This document shows, piece after piece, positions 6,153 through 13,955 of a stretch of 36,757 nucleotides of DNA. The stretch's first letter is position 1. Every line of letters begins with the position of its first letter. The translations under genes and the position numbers were made by a program. The notes beneath the pieces were generated by a model. The model worked only from the letters and a program-made list of their open reading frames with translations. It was not told the origin of the DNA and searched no databases. Source of the stretch: JAXDLW01 sp050998755 (GTDB lineage Bacteria > Chloroflexota > Dormibacteria > DASZGP01); assembly GCA_050998755.1 (NCBI GenBank), contig JBPCPW010000078.1:1-36757 (forward strand). The letters run 5' to 3'.

Positions 6153-7685
6153 GTGGGTCTTTTAGAGAGAGTCCAGAAGAAGGCCGGGGACGAGCCCGAG
6201 CGCCCAGCCGTTGCGCGCCTGACGGCGCCCGCGGAGGCGCCTCAGAACACCCAGGTGACTCCTGTCGTGCCCGGGGCGACCGTGCCCCCTCCGCCCTCCT
6301 CCTTTCCGACCCGTACGCCGGATGGCCGTCCACCCCTGGCCCCAGAACGGCCCAGCCACCCGGGTGCCACCCCCAGCCAGCGCCAGGGAGTGGCTCCCAA
6401 GCCAACTCCCCAGCACGCGCAGTTCGTCAAGCTGAAGTCCAAGGTCCACGCCCGCCTCGTCGAGGAGATGCAGGACGAGGAGTCGGCGGAACGCGAGGAC
6501 ATCGTTGCCAAGATCAACGAGCTGACCAACGAGATCCTGGCCCAGACCAACACCCCCATGCCCCGCAACGAGCGTGCCAGGCTGATCGAGTCGCTGATCA
6601 ACGATGTCCTCGGCCTCGGACCGCTGGAACAGCTGCTCAACGACCCCGAGATCACCGAGATCATGATCAACGGCCACCGCCAGATCTACATCGAGCAGAA
6701 GGGCAAGCTGACCATGTCCGGCGTGGCGTTCGAGACCAACGGCCAGCTGCTGCAGGTCATCGACCGCATCGTCAGCTCGATCGGCCGCCGCATCGACGAG
6801 AGCTCGCCCATGGTCGACGCCCGGCTCAAGGACGGCAGCCGTGTCAACGTGATCATCCCGCCGCTGGCCCTGACCGGTCCGACCATGACGATCCGAAAGT
6901 TCGCCGCCGAGAAGTTCACCATCGACGACCTGATTCGCTTCGACTCGATCACCCGCGAGATGGCCGAGTTCATGCGGGCGGCGGTGCGGGCGAGGATGAA
7001 TGTCCTGGTCTCCGGTGGTACCGGCTCGGGCAAGACCACGACCCTGAACATCATGAGCGGCTTCATTCCCGAGGACGAGCGGATCATCACCGTCGAAGAC
7101 GCCGCTGAACTGCAGCTGCACCAGGAGCACGTGGTCACCCTGGAGTCCCGTCCGGCCAACGTCGAGGGCCGAGGGCGGGTCAGCATTCGCGACCTGGTGG
7201 TCAACTGCCTGCGCATGCGTCCCGATCGGATCGTGGTCGGAGAGTGCCGCGGCGGTGAGGCGCTGGACATGCTCCAGGCAATGAACACCGGTCACGACGG
7301 TTCGCTGACCACGATCCACGCCAACACGCCCCAGGACACCATGAACCGCCTCGAGACCCTGGTGCTGATGGCCGGCGCCGAGCTGCCGTCACGGGCCATC
7401 CGGGAGCAGATCGCCGCGGCGATCGACATCGTGGTGCAGCAGTCTCGTATGCGTGACGGGACACGAAAGATCACCAACATCACCGAGGTCACGGGGATCG
7501 AAGGTGAGAAGGTGAAGCTGCAGGACATTTTTATCTTCAAGCAGACAGGTGTTGACGGCGAGGGGCGTGTCATGGGTTACTTCACGGCGACTGGGATCGT
7601 TCCCCAGTGCATGGAGCACCTGATGGAATCAGGCGAGGAGATCCCGCTGTCAGTCTTCGAGCCGACAACTCCACCGACGAGATAA
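6153..7685 (+). CDS. tadA: Tad pilus assembly ATPase TadA/CpaF (first copy)
   Basis: The 510-residue protein belongs to the secretion ATPases of the VirB11/CpaF type that drive pilin polymerisation. A Pro-rich variable N-terminus (to about residue 85) precedes a helical region. The ATPase core has Walker A GGTGSGKT at 288-295, an Asp box (ITVEDAAELQL), Walker B (RPDRIVVGECRGGEALDMLQAMNTGHDGS) and the HAN motif. GTG at 6153 is the start, with AGGAGGT five bases upstream overlapping the cpaE stop. tadB and tadC follow immediately, so this copy is the partner of those membrane platform proteins. A second TadA at 10759-11892 lacks the long N-terminal extension. Confidence 0.95.
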   Translation: MGLLERVQKKAGDEPERPAVARLTAPAEAPQNTQVTPVVPGATVPPPPSSFPTRTPDGRPPLAPERPSHPGATPSQRQGVAPKPTPQHAQFVKLKSKVHARLVEEMQDEESAEREDIVAKINELTNEILAQTNTPMPRNERARLIESLINDVLGLGPLEQLLNDPEITEIMINGHRQIYIEQKGKLTMSGVAFETNGQLLQVIDRIVSSIGRRIDESSPMVDARLKDGSRVNVIIPPLALTGPTMTIRKFAAEKFTIDDLIRFDSITREMAEFMRAAVRARMNVLVSGGTGSGKTTTLNIMSGFIPEDERIITVEDAAELQLHQEHVVTLESRPANVEGRGRVSIRDLVVNCLRMRPDRIVVGECRGGEALDMLQAMNTGHDGSLTTIHANTPQDTMNRLETLVLMAGAELPSRAIREQIAAAIDIVVQQSRMRDGTRKITNITEVTGIEGEKVKLQDIFIFKQTGVDGEGRVMGYFTATGIVPQCMEHLMESGEEIPLSVFEPTTPPTR

Positions 7686-7698
7686 AGAGGGCAGCGCC

Positions 7699-8646
7699 AT
7701 GAGTACAACGACCATCATCCTCGGACTGGCAGTGGCCGTCGGCGTCCTGCTCTTCTTCGGCGGCCTCGCCGGTCGCCAGGTTGCGGTGGGCAGCTTCGAG
7801 GACGAGTACGGCGGTGGCCCCGCGGACGCTGGGCCACAGAACCCACGCGAGGCCTTCACCGGCGCGATGGACGCCTTCAACCGCATCCTCACCAGCCGGC
7901 CGCGCAGTTCCAAGGTGGCTGACAGCCTGGCCCGCGCCGACCTCAAGCTGAGGGTCTCGGAATACGCCCTGGCGGTGGCCGGCCTGATGGTCGGGGTGTT
8001 CCTGGTGATCTACCTGATCAATCGCAGCCTGCTGATTGCCGTCCTCTTCGGCGCCCTGGCCTATTTCGTCCCCGGCTTCTACGTCAAATATCGGCAGCGC
8101 AAGCGGTTCCGGGCCCTGAACAACCAGTTGGGGGACACCATCCTGCTGCTCAGCAACGCGCTCAAGGCGGGGTATTCGTTTGCCCAGGCCATGGCCACCA
8201 TCGCGCGCTCCGCGCCACTGCCCATGGCCGACGAGTTCAACCGCGCGGTGCGCGAGATGAACCTCGGCATCACCGTCGACGATGCCCTCGACCACATGAA
8301 TGCCAGGATCGAGTCCGATGACTTCGACCTGATGGTTACCGCGGTGCAGATTCACCGGGTGGTCGGCGGCAACCTGGCCGAGATCCTGGATACCATCGCC
8401 TTCACCATCCGTGAGCGCATCCGCATCCAGGGTGAGATCCGCACCCTCACCGCCCAGGCGCGCGCCTCGGGCTACATCATCACCGGGCTGCCCTTCGGTC
8501 TGATGGCCATCCTGGTCGCCATCAGCCCCTCCTACATGCTCCCGATGTTCAAGAACATATTGGGAATCGGCATGCTGATAGTCGCAGCGGTCATGATGGG
8601 GATCGGCTACTCCATCGTCCGCAAAATCGCCACCATCGAGGTTTGA
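7699..8646 (+). CDS. tadB: Tad pilus inner-membrane platform protein TadB
   Basis: The 315-residue T2SSF-domain protein is one half of the membrane platform on which TadA acts. It has an N-terminal membrane segment (residues about 5-22), a soluble linker, two central segments (about 92-133), the cytoplasmic F domain (QLGDTILLLSNALKAGYSFAQAM and later GGNLAEILDTIAFTIRER) and C-terminal membrane segments. ATG at 7699 follows a GAGGG-type site, 13 bases after tadA. tadC starts one base after its stop, so the two are almost certainly cotranslated. Confidence 0.95.
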   Translation: MSTTTIILGLAVAVGVLLFFGGLAGRQVAVGSFEDEYGGGPADAGPQNPREAFTGAMDAFNRILTSRPRSSKVADSLARADLKLRVSEYALAVAGLMVGVFLVIYLINRSLLIAVLFGALAYFVPGFYVKYRQRKRFRALNNQLGDTILLLSNALKAGYSFAQAMATIARSAPLPMADEFNRAVREMNLGITVDDALDHMNARIESDDFDLMVTAVQIHRVVGGNLAEILDTIAFTIRERIRIQGEIRTLTAQARASGYIITGLPFGLMAILVAISPSYMLPMFKNILGIGMLIVAAVMMGIGYSIVRKIATIEV

Positions 8647-8647
8647 C

Positions 8648-9571
8648 ATGATTTACGTCCTCGCCCTTGCCGTTGCCGGGGGCATCTTCCTCTTCTTCAG
8701 GGGCCTGGCCTCGTCGCCTCGCGAGGACCTGCTGGAGACCCGCCTGTCGCAGTTCCGCGACCAGACGGTCACCCTCGAGGAGATCGAGTTGCAGCAGCCC
8801 TTCTCGGAGCGATTCCTGCGGCCGGGCATGGAGCGCATCGGGGCATTCATGAACTCGCGCGTGGGCCGCGACCGGGTGGTGAACATCGGCAACAAGCTGT
8901 CCCTGGCCGGGCGCCCCGGAAACCTCACGGTCAACGGTCTGATCTCGCTGAAGCTGGTCGCGGCGATCGTCATGGGAGTACTCGGCTTCCTCTTCCTTAG
9001 CTTTGTCAACTTCGACGTCCCCCTGTTGCCGGGGTTCATCGGTCACGTGCTGCTGGCCGTGGTGATCGCCTTTGGCGGGTACATGCTGCCCGACCTCTGG
9101 CTCCGACAGAAGGTGCAGGCTCGCCAGAAGGAGATCCGCCTGGCGCTGCCCAACGCGCTCGACCTGCTGACGATCTCGGTTGAGGCCGGGCTTGGCTTCG
9201 ATGCGGCCCTGGTGCGGGTCACTGAGAAGTACAAGAACGCCCTGGCCGAAGAGTTCACCCAGGTGCTCAACGAGGTGCGCCTCGGTCGCCCCCGCCTCGA
9301 GGCTCTCGACGACATGGGCCGCCGCGTCGGTGTTGAGGAGCTCCACAGCTTCATACAGGCACTTATCCAGTCCGAGCAGCTGGGCGTTGGCATCGCCAAG
9401 GTCCTGCGAATCCAGTCTGAAGAGATGCGCCGCAAGCGCCGTCAGCGGGCGGAGGAGCAGGCGGCGCAGGCCAGCCTCAAGATGCTGTTCCCGATGATCG
9501 GGTGCATCTTCCCAACGATCTTCATCGTCCTGATGGGCCCGGCTGTCCTGATCGTTCTCGGGAACAAGTAG
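8648..9571 (+). CDS. tadC: Tad pilus inner-membrane platform protein TadC
   Basis: This 307-residue T2SSF protein is the TadB partner. It has an N-terminal anchor and paired membrane segments around residues 96-145. The F domain includes IRLALPNALDLLTISVEAGLGFDAAL and LGVGIAKVLRIQSEEMRRKRRQRAEE, and a C-terminal membrane hairpin (MLFPMIGCIFPTIFIVLMGPA) closes the protein. ATG at 8648 lies one base after the tadB stop. Of the usual Tad set, the minor pilins TadE and TadF, TadG, the prepilin peptidase and any secretin are absent here and must be elsewhere if the pilus is functional. Confidence 0.95.
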   Translation: MIYVLALAVAGGIFLFFRGLASSPREDLLETRLSQFRDQTVTLEEIELQQPFSERFLRPGMERIGAFMNSRVGRDRVVNIGNKLSLAGRPGNLTVNGLISLKLVAAIVMGVLGFLFLSFVNFDVPLLPGFIGHVLLAVVIAFGGYMLPDLWLRQKVQARQKEIRLALPNALDLLTISVEAGLGFDAALVRVTEKYKNALAEEFTQVLNEVRLGRPRLEALDDMGRRVGVEELHSFIQALIQSEQLGVGIAKVLRIQSEEMRRKRRQRAEEQAAQASLKMLFPMIGCIFPTIFIVLMGPAVLIVLGNK

Positions 9572-9918
9572 TCCCCAGGCTGGTCGAGGCCGACTCGGGG
9601 AGGGTCCTGGTCCCTGAGCTGGAGGTGGCGCGCACCAGCTGGTCCCGTTTCGTCGGCCTGATGGGCCGCCGGGACTTTGCGGTGGGCCGAGGGCTGTGGA
9701 TCGAACCGTGCAACTCGATCCACATGTTCTTCATGCGCTTCCCCATCGATGTCCTGTTTCTCGACCGCGAGGGCCAGGTCAAACGGGTGCTCCTGAATCT
9801 GAAGCCGTGGCGAATAAGCCCGATCGTCTTTGGCGCCAGGACCTGCGTCGAGCTGCCGGCGGGAACGCTGTCTGACAAATCCCTGCAGGGGAAGCGGCTG
9901 AGGCTCGACAGCCCATAG
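9502..9918 (+). CDS. DUF192 family protein
   Basis: The DUF192 signature is clear: RFVGLMGRRDF, GLWIEPCNSIHMFFMRFPIDVLFLDREGQV and VELPAGTL. The family has a small beta-rich fold of unknown biochemical function, often exported or near secretion genes. The start is uncertain. GTG at 9502 overlaps tadC by 70 bp and gives 138 residues. A CTG at 9580 would follow the tadC stop. GTG at 9625 gives 98 residues but cuts into the first strand of the domain. There is no signal peptide in any version. It is cotranscribed with the Tad genes on spacing grounds. The family call is firm; the function is unknown. Confidence 0.78.
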   Translation: MHLPNDLHRPDGPGCPDRSREQVVPRLVEADSGRVLVPELEVARTSWSRFVGLMGRRDFAVGRGLWIEPCNSIHMFFMRFPIDVLFLDREGQVKRVLLNLKPWRISPIVFGARTCVELPAGTLSDKSLQGKRLRLDSP

Positions 9919-9990
9919 AGGGAGCACGCTGACCGTCCGGAGCGGGAAAGCGTCCCCCTCGTGACCACCTGATGCCGCCATTGTCAGCAG

Positions 9991-10647
9991 GTGCTCGAAT
10001 ACGGGCTCGACCTCGTCTTCCCGCCGCGCTGCGGGGGCTGCCGCGAGCGTGGGCGCTGGATGTGCGATGCGTGTCGGCTGTCGATTCGGCCAGCGCCCCT
10101 GACCGCCTGTAAGCGCTGCCGCCGGCTGGTTTCTGTCGACCCCTGTCCGATGTGCGAGGCGGGGGAGGGGCCGGATTCGATGGCCGCGCTGGCGCGGCTG
10201 GAGGGACCTCTGCGGGAAGCCATCCATCGCCTCAAGTACGGCGACCGGCCTCAACTGGCTGAGCACGTGGTCGCGATGACATTGCTGGAGCACCGCGTGG
10301 GGCCCGGGACCCTGGTGCCGGTTCCACTGCACCGTGCCCGCCTGCGCCGGCGCGGATATAACCAGGCGGAGCTGTTGGTCCGGGCCATGGCGGGTCGAAC
10401 CGGGGCCGCCTGGGTGGATGGGCTCGAGCGTGTCGGCCGGCAGGCGCCGCAGGTGGGACGCGGCGGCCCGGCTCGGCGGGCGGCAATGTCGGGCGCCTTC
10501 CGCTGGCGCGCCGGAGAGGCGTGCCCGGCGGCGGTGGTCATCGTCGACGACGTCCTGACCACGGGCACCACCCTGCTGGAATGCGCGCTGGCCGTTCGCG
10601 CCGCGGGAGTCAAGCGGGTGGAAGCCCTGGCGATCGCCCTCGGTTGA
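9991..10647 (+). CDS. comF: ComF-family phosphoribosyltransferase-like protein
   Basis: The 218-residue protein has an N-terminal zinc-ribbon with four Cys (Cys14, Cys17, Cys25, Cys28: CGGCRERGRWMCDAC) and a second CxxC pair (CKRC/CPMC). The PRTase domain follows, with PVPLHRARLRRRGYNQAELL and the PRPP loop VVIVDDVLTTGTT. ComF is needed for DNA uptake in naturally competent bacteria, probably interacting with the ComFA helicase and DprA. Its presence after a Tad locus hints at, but does not prove, a link between the pilus and DNA uptake. GTG at 9991 is used; the Shine-Dalgarno is weak. Confidence 0.9.
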   Translation: MLEYGLDLVFPPRCGGCRERGRWMCDACRLSIRPAPLTACKRCRRLVSVDPCPMCEAGEGPDSMAALARLEGPLREAIHRLKYGDRPQLAEHVVAMTLLEHRVGPGTLVPVPLHRARLRRRGYNQAELLVRAMAGRTGAAWVDGLERVGRQAPQVGRGGPARRAAMSGAFRWRAGEACPAAVVIVDDVLTTGTTLLECALAVRAAGVKRVEALAIALG

Positions 10648-10695
10648 CAACCTTTTACAACTCCAACGGGTCGGCAACATGAGTGCGACGGGCGC

Positions 10696-10724
10696 TTGAC
10701 CGGCGGGAAGGTATGAGATAGTAA
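10696..10724 (+). promoter_or_regulatory. Sigma-70-type promoter for the second tadA
   Basis: TTGACC at 10696-10701 and TAGTAA at 10719-10724 are separated by 17 bases. This predicts transcription from about 10731, some 28 bases before the ATG at 10759, with AGAGGA as Shine-Dalgarno. The second ATPase gene can therefore be expressed apart from the main Tad operon. Confidence 0.6.
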
Positions 10725-10758
10725 TTCGTCGTCCGACGCCCCAACCTGAGAGGAACCG

Positions 10759-11892
10759 ATGGCCGTAACCAGTGCCCGTACCCATGACGAGCTAGCCAAG
10801 TACTACGACGCGCTGGGACCAATACGTGACCTGGTCCTCGATGACAGCCTCACCGAGATCATGGTCAATGGCGCGAAGCAGATATACGTGGAGCGCAACG
10901 GCAAGATCCTGCTGACCGACCGCCAGTTTGAGGACGACAACCACCTGCTCCGGGTGATCGACTTCGTCGTCAGCGCCGTCGGCCGCCGCATCGACTTCCG
11001 CAGCCCCATGGCCGATGCCCGTCTATGGGACGGCAGCCGCGTGAATGCGGTGATCGCCCCGGTGGCCCTTGACGGTCCGATTCTGACGATCAGGAAGTTC
11101 ACCAGGGATCCCTACAAGGCGTCCGACCTGGTCAACTTCGGCACGATGTCCCCGGAAGCTGTGGGCTTCGTCAAGGCCTGCGTCCTGGCCCGAGCCAACA
11201 TCCTCATCTCCGGTGGGACCGGCACCGGTAAGACCACCCTGCTCAACGTCTGCAGCAGCTTCATCCCGTCCGACGAGCGGATCGTCACCATCGAGGATGC
11301 CGCCGAGCTCCAGCTGAACCAGGAGCACGTTTGCCGGATGGAGTCTCGACCCGCCGACGTCCATGGCGAAGGCAGGATCGCGATCCGCGAACTGGTCATG
11401 AACTCCCTCCGTATGCGGCCCGACCGCATCGTCGTTGGGGAGTGCCGCGGTGGTGAGGCCCTGGACATGCTCCAGGCCATGAACACCGGCCATGACGGCT
11501 CCCTGACCACGGTGCACGCCAACAGCGCACGGGACGCACTCAGCCGTCTCGAGACGCTGGTCCTGATGGCCGGCATGGAACTCCCGGCCAAGGCCATCAG
11601 GCAGCAGATTGCCTCGGCGGTCGACATGATCGTCCAGCTCTCGCGCATGAAGGACGGCTCCCGTAAGGTCACCGGCATCGCCGAGATCACCGGGATGGAA
11701 GGTGAGACCATCACCATGCAGGACATCTTTGTCTTCGAGCAACGCGGCATGGACAGCGCCGGCAAGGTGCTCGGTGTCTTCCGGCCAACCGGGATCAGGC
11801 CCAACATCATCGACAAGCTCTTCGACCTGGGTCTGCCGATCCCCCAGGAGCTTGCCCGCCTCTTCCCCGACCGGCGTACCCGACCGCGTTGA
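10759..11892 (+). CDS. Second TadA/CpaF-family ATPase
   Basis: This 377-residue protein is a second complete secretion ATPase of the CpaF family. It starts nearly at the core domain: LGPIRDLVLDDSLTEIMVNGAKQIYVER corresponds to the region after residue 145 in the first copy. Walker A GGTGTGKT is at 152-159, with ITIEDAAELQL and RPDRIVVGECRGGEALDMLQ, so all catalytic motifs are kept. It has its own promoter and no tadB/tadC follows. It may act on the same platform as an alternative or retraction motor, or serve another system whose membrane genes are elsewhere. The short 'CpaF without extension' form is the visible difference. The ATPase family is certain; the role is open. Confidence 0.9.
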   Translation: MAVTSARTHDELAKYYDALGPIRDLVLDDSLTEIMVNGAKQIYVERNGKILLTDRQFEDDNHLLRVIDFVVSAVGRRIDFRSPMADARLWDGSRVNAVIAPVALDGPILTIRKFTRDPYKASDLVNFGTMSPEAVGFVKACVLARANILISGGTGTGKTTLLNVCSSFIPSDERIVTIEDAAELQLNQEHVCRMESRPADVHGEGRIAIRELVMNSLRMRPDRIVVGECRGGEALDMLQAMNTGHDGSLTTVHANSARDALSRLETLVLMAGMELPAKAIRQQIASAVDMIVQLSRMKDGSRKVTGIAEITGMEGETITMQDIFVFEQRGMDSAGKVLGVFRPTGIRPNIIDKLFDLGLPIPQELARLFPDRRTRPR

Positions 11893-11938
11893 CGATTCGC
11901 CTGTTCGGGGTTGCCGGGCGGTGCGAAACTCTGGAGCG

Positions 11939-13198
11939 ATGAAGGCAAAATTGGGGGCAAGATTGGGGGTCAGGCTGCTCATCCCTGCGGTGTTCGTGGT
12001 CGCGTCCCTGGGAGTGGTGGGGACGGCCCAGGCGGGCGACCCCGGCAACGCCAACACCCTCTTTCAGTTGACCAACCAGGACCGCACCTCCAACGGGCTC
12101 GGCGCACTGGGGTACAGCGGCAGCCTGTCGAGCATCGCGACCAGCGCCCGCAGCGGCGGCTGTGGCGGGGTCAACGGCCGCTCCCTGGACATGATCGAGC
12201 GCAACTACTTCGCGCATCAGATCCCGCCCTGCGGTCAGTACGTGTGGTCGGTGTTCAGCCTGGGCTCGTACACCTCAGCCGGCGAGAACATCGGCTGGAA
12301 CAACTACCCGCCCGGTCCGAGTGTCGGTCAGATCAACACCGCCTTCATGAACAGCCCTGAGCACAAGGCGAACATCCTCGGCAACTACAACCAGCTGGGG
12401 ACGGGAGCCTGGCAGGCGACCGGCCCGTGGTCGGGAGCCGGTGGCCCCTACAACGGCGTGATCATGTACACCGAGATCTTTATCAATGCCCCGAGCGGCC
12501 CCCCCCCGCCGCCACCGCCGCCCCCTCCGCCGCCGCCATCGGGCGGTGGTCATAGCACCCCGCCCCCTGGCGGTGGCGGGGGTGGAGGCGGTAGCACCCC
12601 GCCCGGTGGTGGCGGTGGAGGCGGTGGCGGGGGAAGCACCCCGCCTGTTGGAGGCGGTGGCCCGCCCGCCGGCGGCGGGAATACCCCGACGCCCGCTCCG
12701 GCGCCCAGCGACAGCCCCACTGCCGCCCCGTCGCCGTCGCCGTCTCCAAGTCCCTCGCCCTGCCCGGTCCCAACAGATAACGGAGACCTCACCCGCAACT
12801 CACCGGCGCCGACCCTGGCGCCGGACGGAGGTGCGGCTCCATGCCCCTCCGCGACCACAGCGCCCGACCCGGCGGCCGGCCAGACGGGTGCTTCAGTCAC
12901 CGGGTCGATCGACTCCGGCTCTGACCTCCTGTCGGTGGCGGACGCCGCCCCTCTGGCGGTGGGCGACACGATCACCATCCCGGGGGCGGGTGCCGAGGGA
13001 GCCGACCTGGTCGGGCACGTGGTGTCGGTTCACGGCAAGACCATCACCATCGACGCGGACGCCTCGACCTCGGTGAAGGATGTCGCGGTCAACGTGCGGC
13101 CGCCGGCGGAGGTGCTGGGAGCAGAGCGCGAGGCTTCTCATCGCGGCATCCTCGAAACTGTTGTCGACCAGGTGCTGAGGCTGTTTCTCAATGTCTGA
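11939..13198 (+). CDS. Secreted CAP/SCP-domain protein with Pro/Gly-rich linker and C-terminal beta domain
   Basis: The start is ATG at 11939 (419 residues); the open frame runs further up, into the second tadA. A signal peptide (MKAKLGARLGVRLLIP...GTAQA) precedes a CAP (SCP/PR-1) domain, residues about 35-180. It shows YFAHQIPPCG, SAGENIGWNN and FMNSPEHKANILGNYNQLG, the usual family blocks. A 13-proline run (188-200) and three Gly-rich blocks form a linker. Residues about 320-390 (GDTITIPGAGAEGADLVGHV, HGKTITIDADASTSV) resemble the small beta domain seen at the N-terminus of phage tail-spike and pectate-lyase-like proteins. CAP proteins are extracellular and of varied function. ATGTCTGA couples it to the following ABC gene by an 8-bp overlap. 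Confidence 0.88.
   Translation: MKAKLGARLGVRLLIPAVFVVASLGVVGTAQAGDPGNANTLFQLTNQDRTSNGLGALGYSGSLSSIATSARSGGCGGVNGRSLDMIERNYFAHQIPPCGQYVWSVFSLGSYTSAGENIGWNNYPPGPSVGQINTAFMNSPEHKANILGNYNQLGTGAWQATGPWSGAGGPYNGVIMYTEIFINAPSGPPPPPPPPPPPPPSGGGHSTPPPGGGGGGGGSTPPGGGGGGGGGGSTPPVGGGGPPAGGGNTPTPAPAPSDSPTAAPSPSPSPSPSPCPVPTDNGDLTRNSPAPTLAPDGGAAPCPSATTAPDPAAGQTGASVTGSIDSGSDLLSVADAAPLAVGDTITIPGAGAEGADLVGHVVSVHGKTITIDADASTSVKDVAVNVRPPAEVLGAEREASHRGILETVVDQVLRLFLNV
12500..12690 (+). repeat. Low-complexity Pro- and Gly-coding tract in the CAP gene
   Basis: 12500-12538 is an almost pure C/CCG tract encoding 13 prolines. From 12542 to about 12690 the strand becomes G-rich and encodes Gly runs broken by STPP. The C-rich part can pair with the G-rich part, so a strong RNA hairpin or slippage-prone site is expected. 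It may also be a sequencing or assembly weak spot. Confidence 0.85.
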
Positions 13199-13955
13199 GG
13201 CACCACCGGTGGCGCAGCCCCTGCTGATTGCCGACAACCTTTCCAAGGCCTACCGGATCTCCACCCGCCCCCACGTGGTCGTCGACAGGGTCAGCTTCAC
13301 GGTGCTGCCAGGCGAACTGGTCGCCATCATGGGTCCCTCGGGCTGTGGCAAGAGCACCCTCCTGCACGTCCTGGCAGGGTTGGACGCCCCGGATTCGGGC
13401 CGGGTGGTCGTCGGCGGTGCCGAGATCACCGGGATGGACGAGAGGCGGCGTACCGAGTTCCGCCGCGAGAAGATCGGCTTCGTGTTCCAATTCTTCAACC
13501 TCATTCCGAACCTCACTGCGGCCGAGAACATCGCGCTTCCGCTCCGGATCGCCGGCTCGCGCAATGCCCACTTCGACCGGGTGGCCGACCTGATGCGGGA
13601 CCTCAACCTTCGCAACCTCCAGGGTCACCGGCCGGAGGAGATCTCCGGGGGGGAGCAGCAGAGGGTGGCAATCGCGCGGGCCCTGCTGATGGACCCCGCG
13701 GTGATCATCGCGGACGAGCCCACCGGCAACCTCGACTTCACCACGGGAAACGAGGTCCTGGAATTGCTCTGGTCACGCTGTCACGAGCACGGCCAGACGG
13801 CGATCCTGGCGACGCACGACGCGCGCGCCGCGGCGTTCGCGGACCGCGTAATGGTGATGCGGGACGGCCGGATAATTGAAACCATCGAACTCGGTCGCCG
13901 GGAGGATCACAGTGCCGCTCCTCTTATCTCTCGCCTGGCGCAACTCGGCCTCTAG
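13191..13955 (+). CDS. ABC transporter ATPase, LolD/MacB/FtsE-like
   Basis: The 254-residue nucleotide-binding subunit has Walker A GPSGCGKST, a Q loop (FVFQFFNLIPNLT), signature ISGGEQQR, Walker B VIIADEP, D loop GNLD and the His switch ATHD. The pattern fits the MacB/LolD group, which pairs with FtsX-fold permeases rather than channel-type transporters. Its ATG overlaps the CAP gene stop by 8 bp, and its end overlaps the permease start by 44 bp, so all three are translationally coupled. The pair could move a lipoprotein, lipid or peptide, or act mechanically on the wall; the substrate is unknown. Confidence 0.92.
   Translation: MSEAPPVAQPLLIADNLSKAYRISTRPHVVVDRVSFTVLPGELVAIMGPSGCGKSTLLHVLAGLDAPDSGRVVVGGAEITGMDERRRTEFRREKIGFVFQFFNLIPNLTAAENIALPLRIAGSRNAHFDRVADLMRDLNLRNLQGHRPEEISGGEQQRVAIARALLMDPAVIIADEPTGNLDFTTGNEVLELLWSRCHEHGQTAILATHDARAAAFADRVMVMRDGRIIETIELGRREDHSAAPLISRLAQLGL

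Noticed and set aside
12500..12690. CRISPR or minisatellite array
   Set aside because: The periodicity is the Pro/Gly coding of a linker. Units are irregular and there are no spacers.
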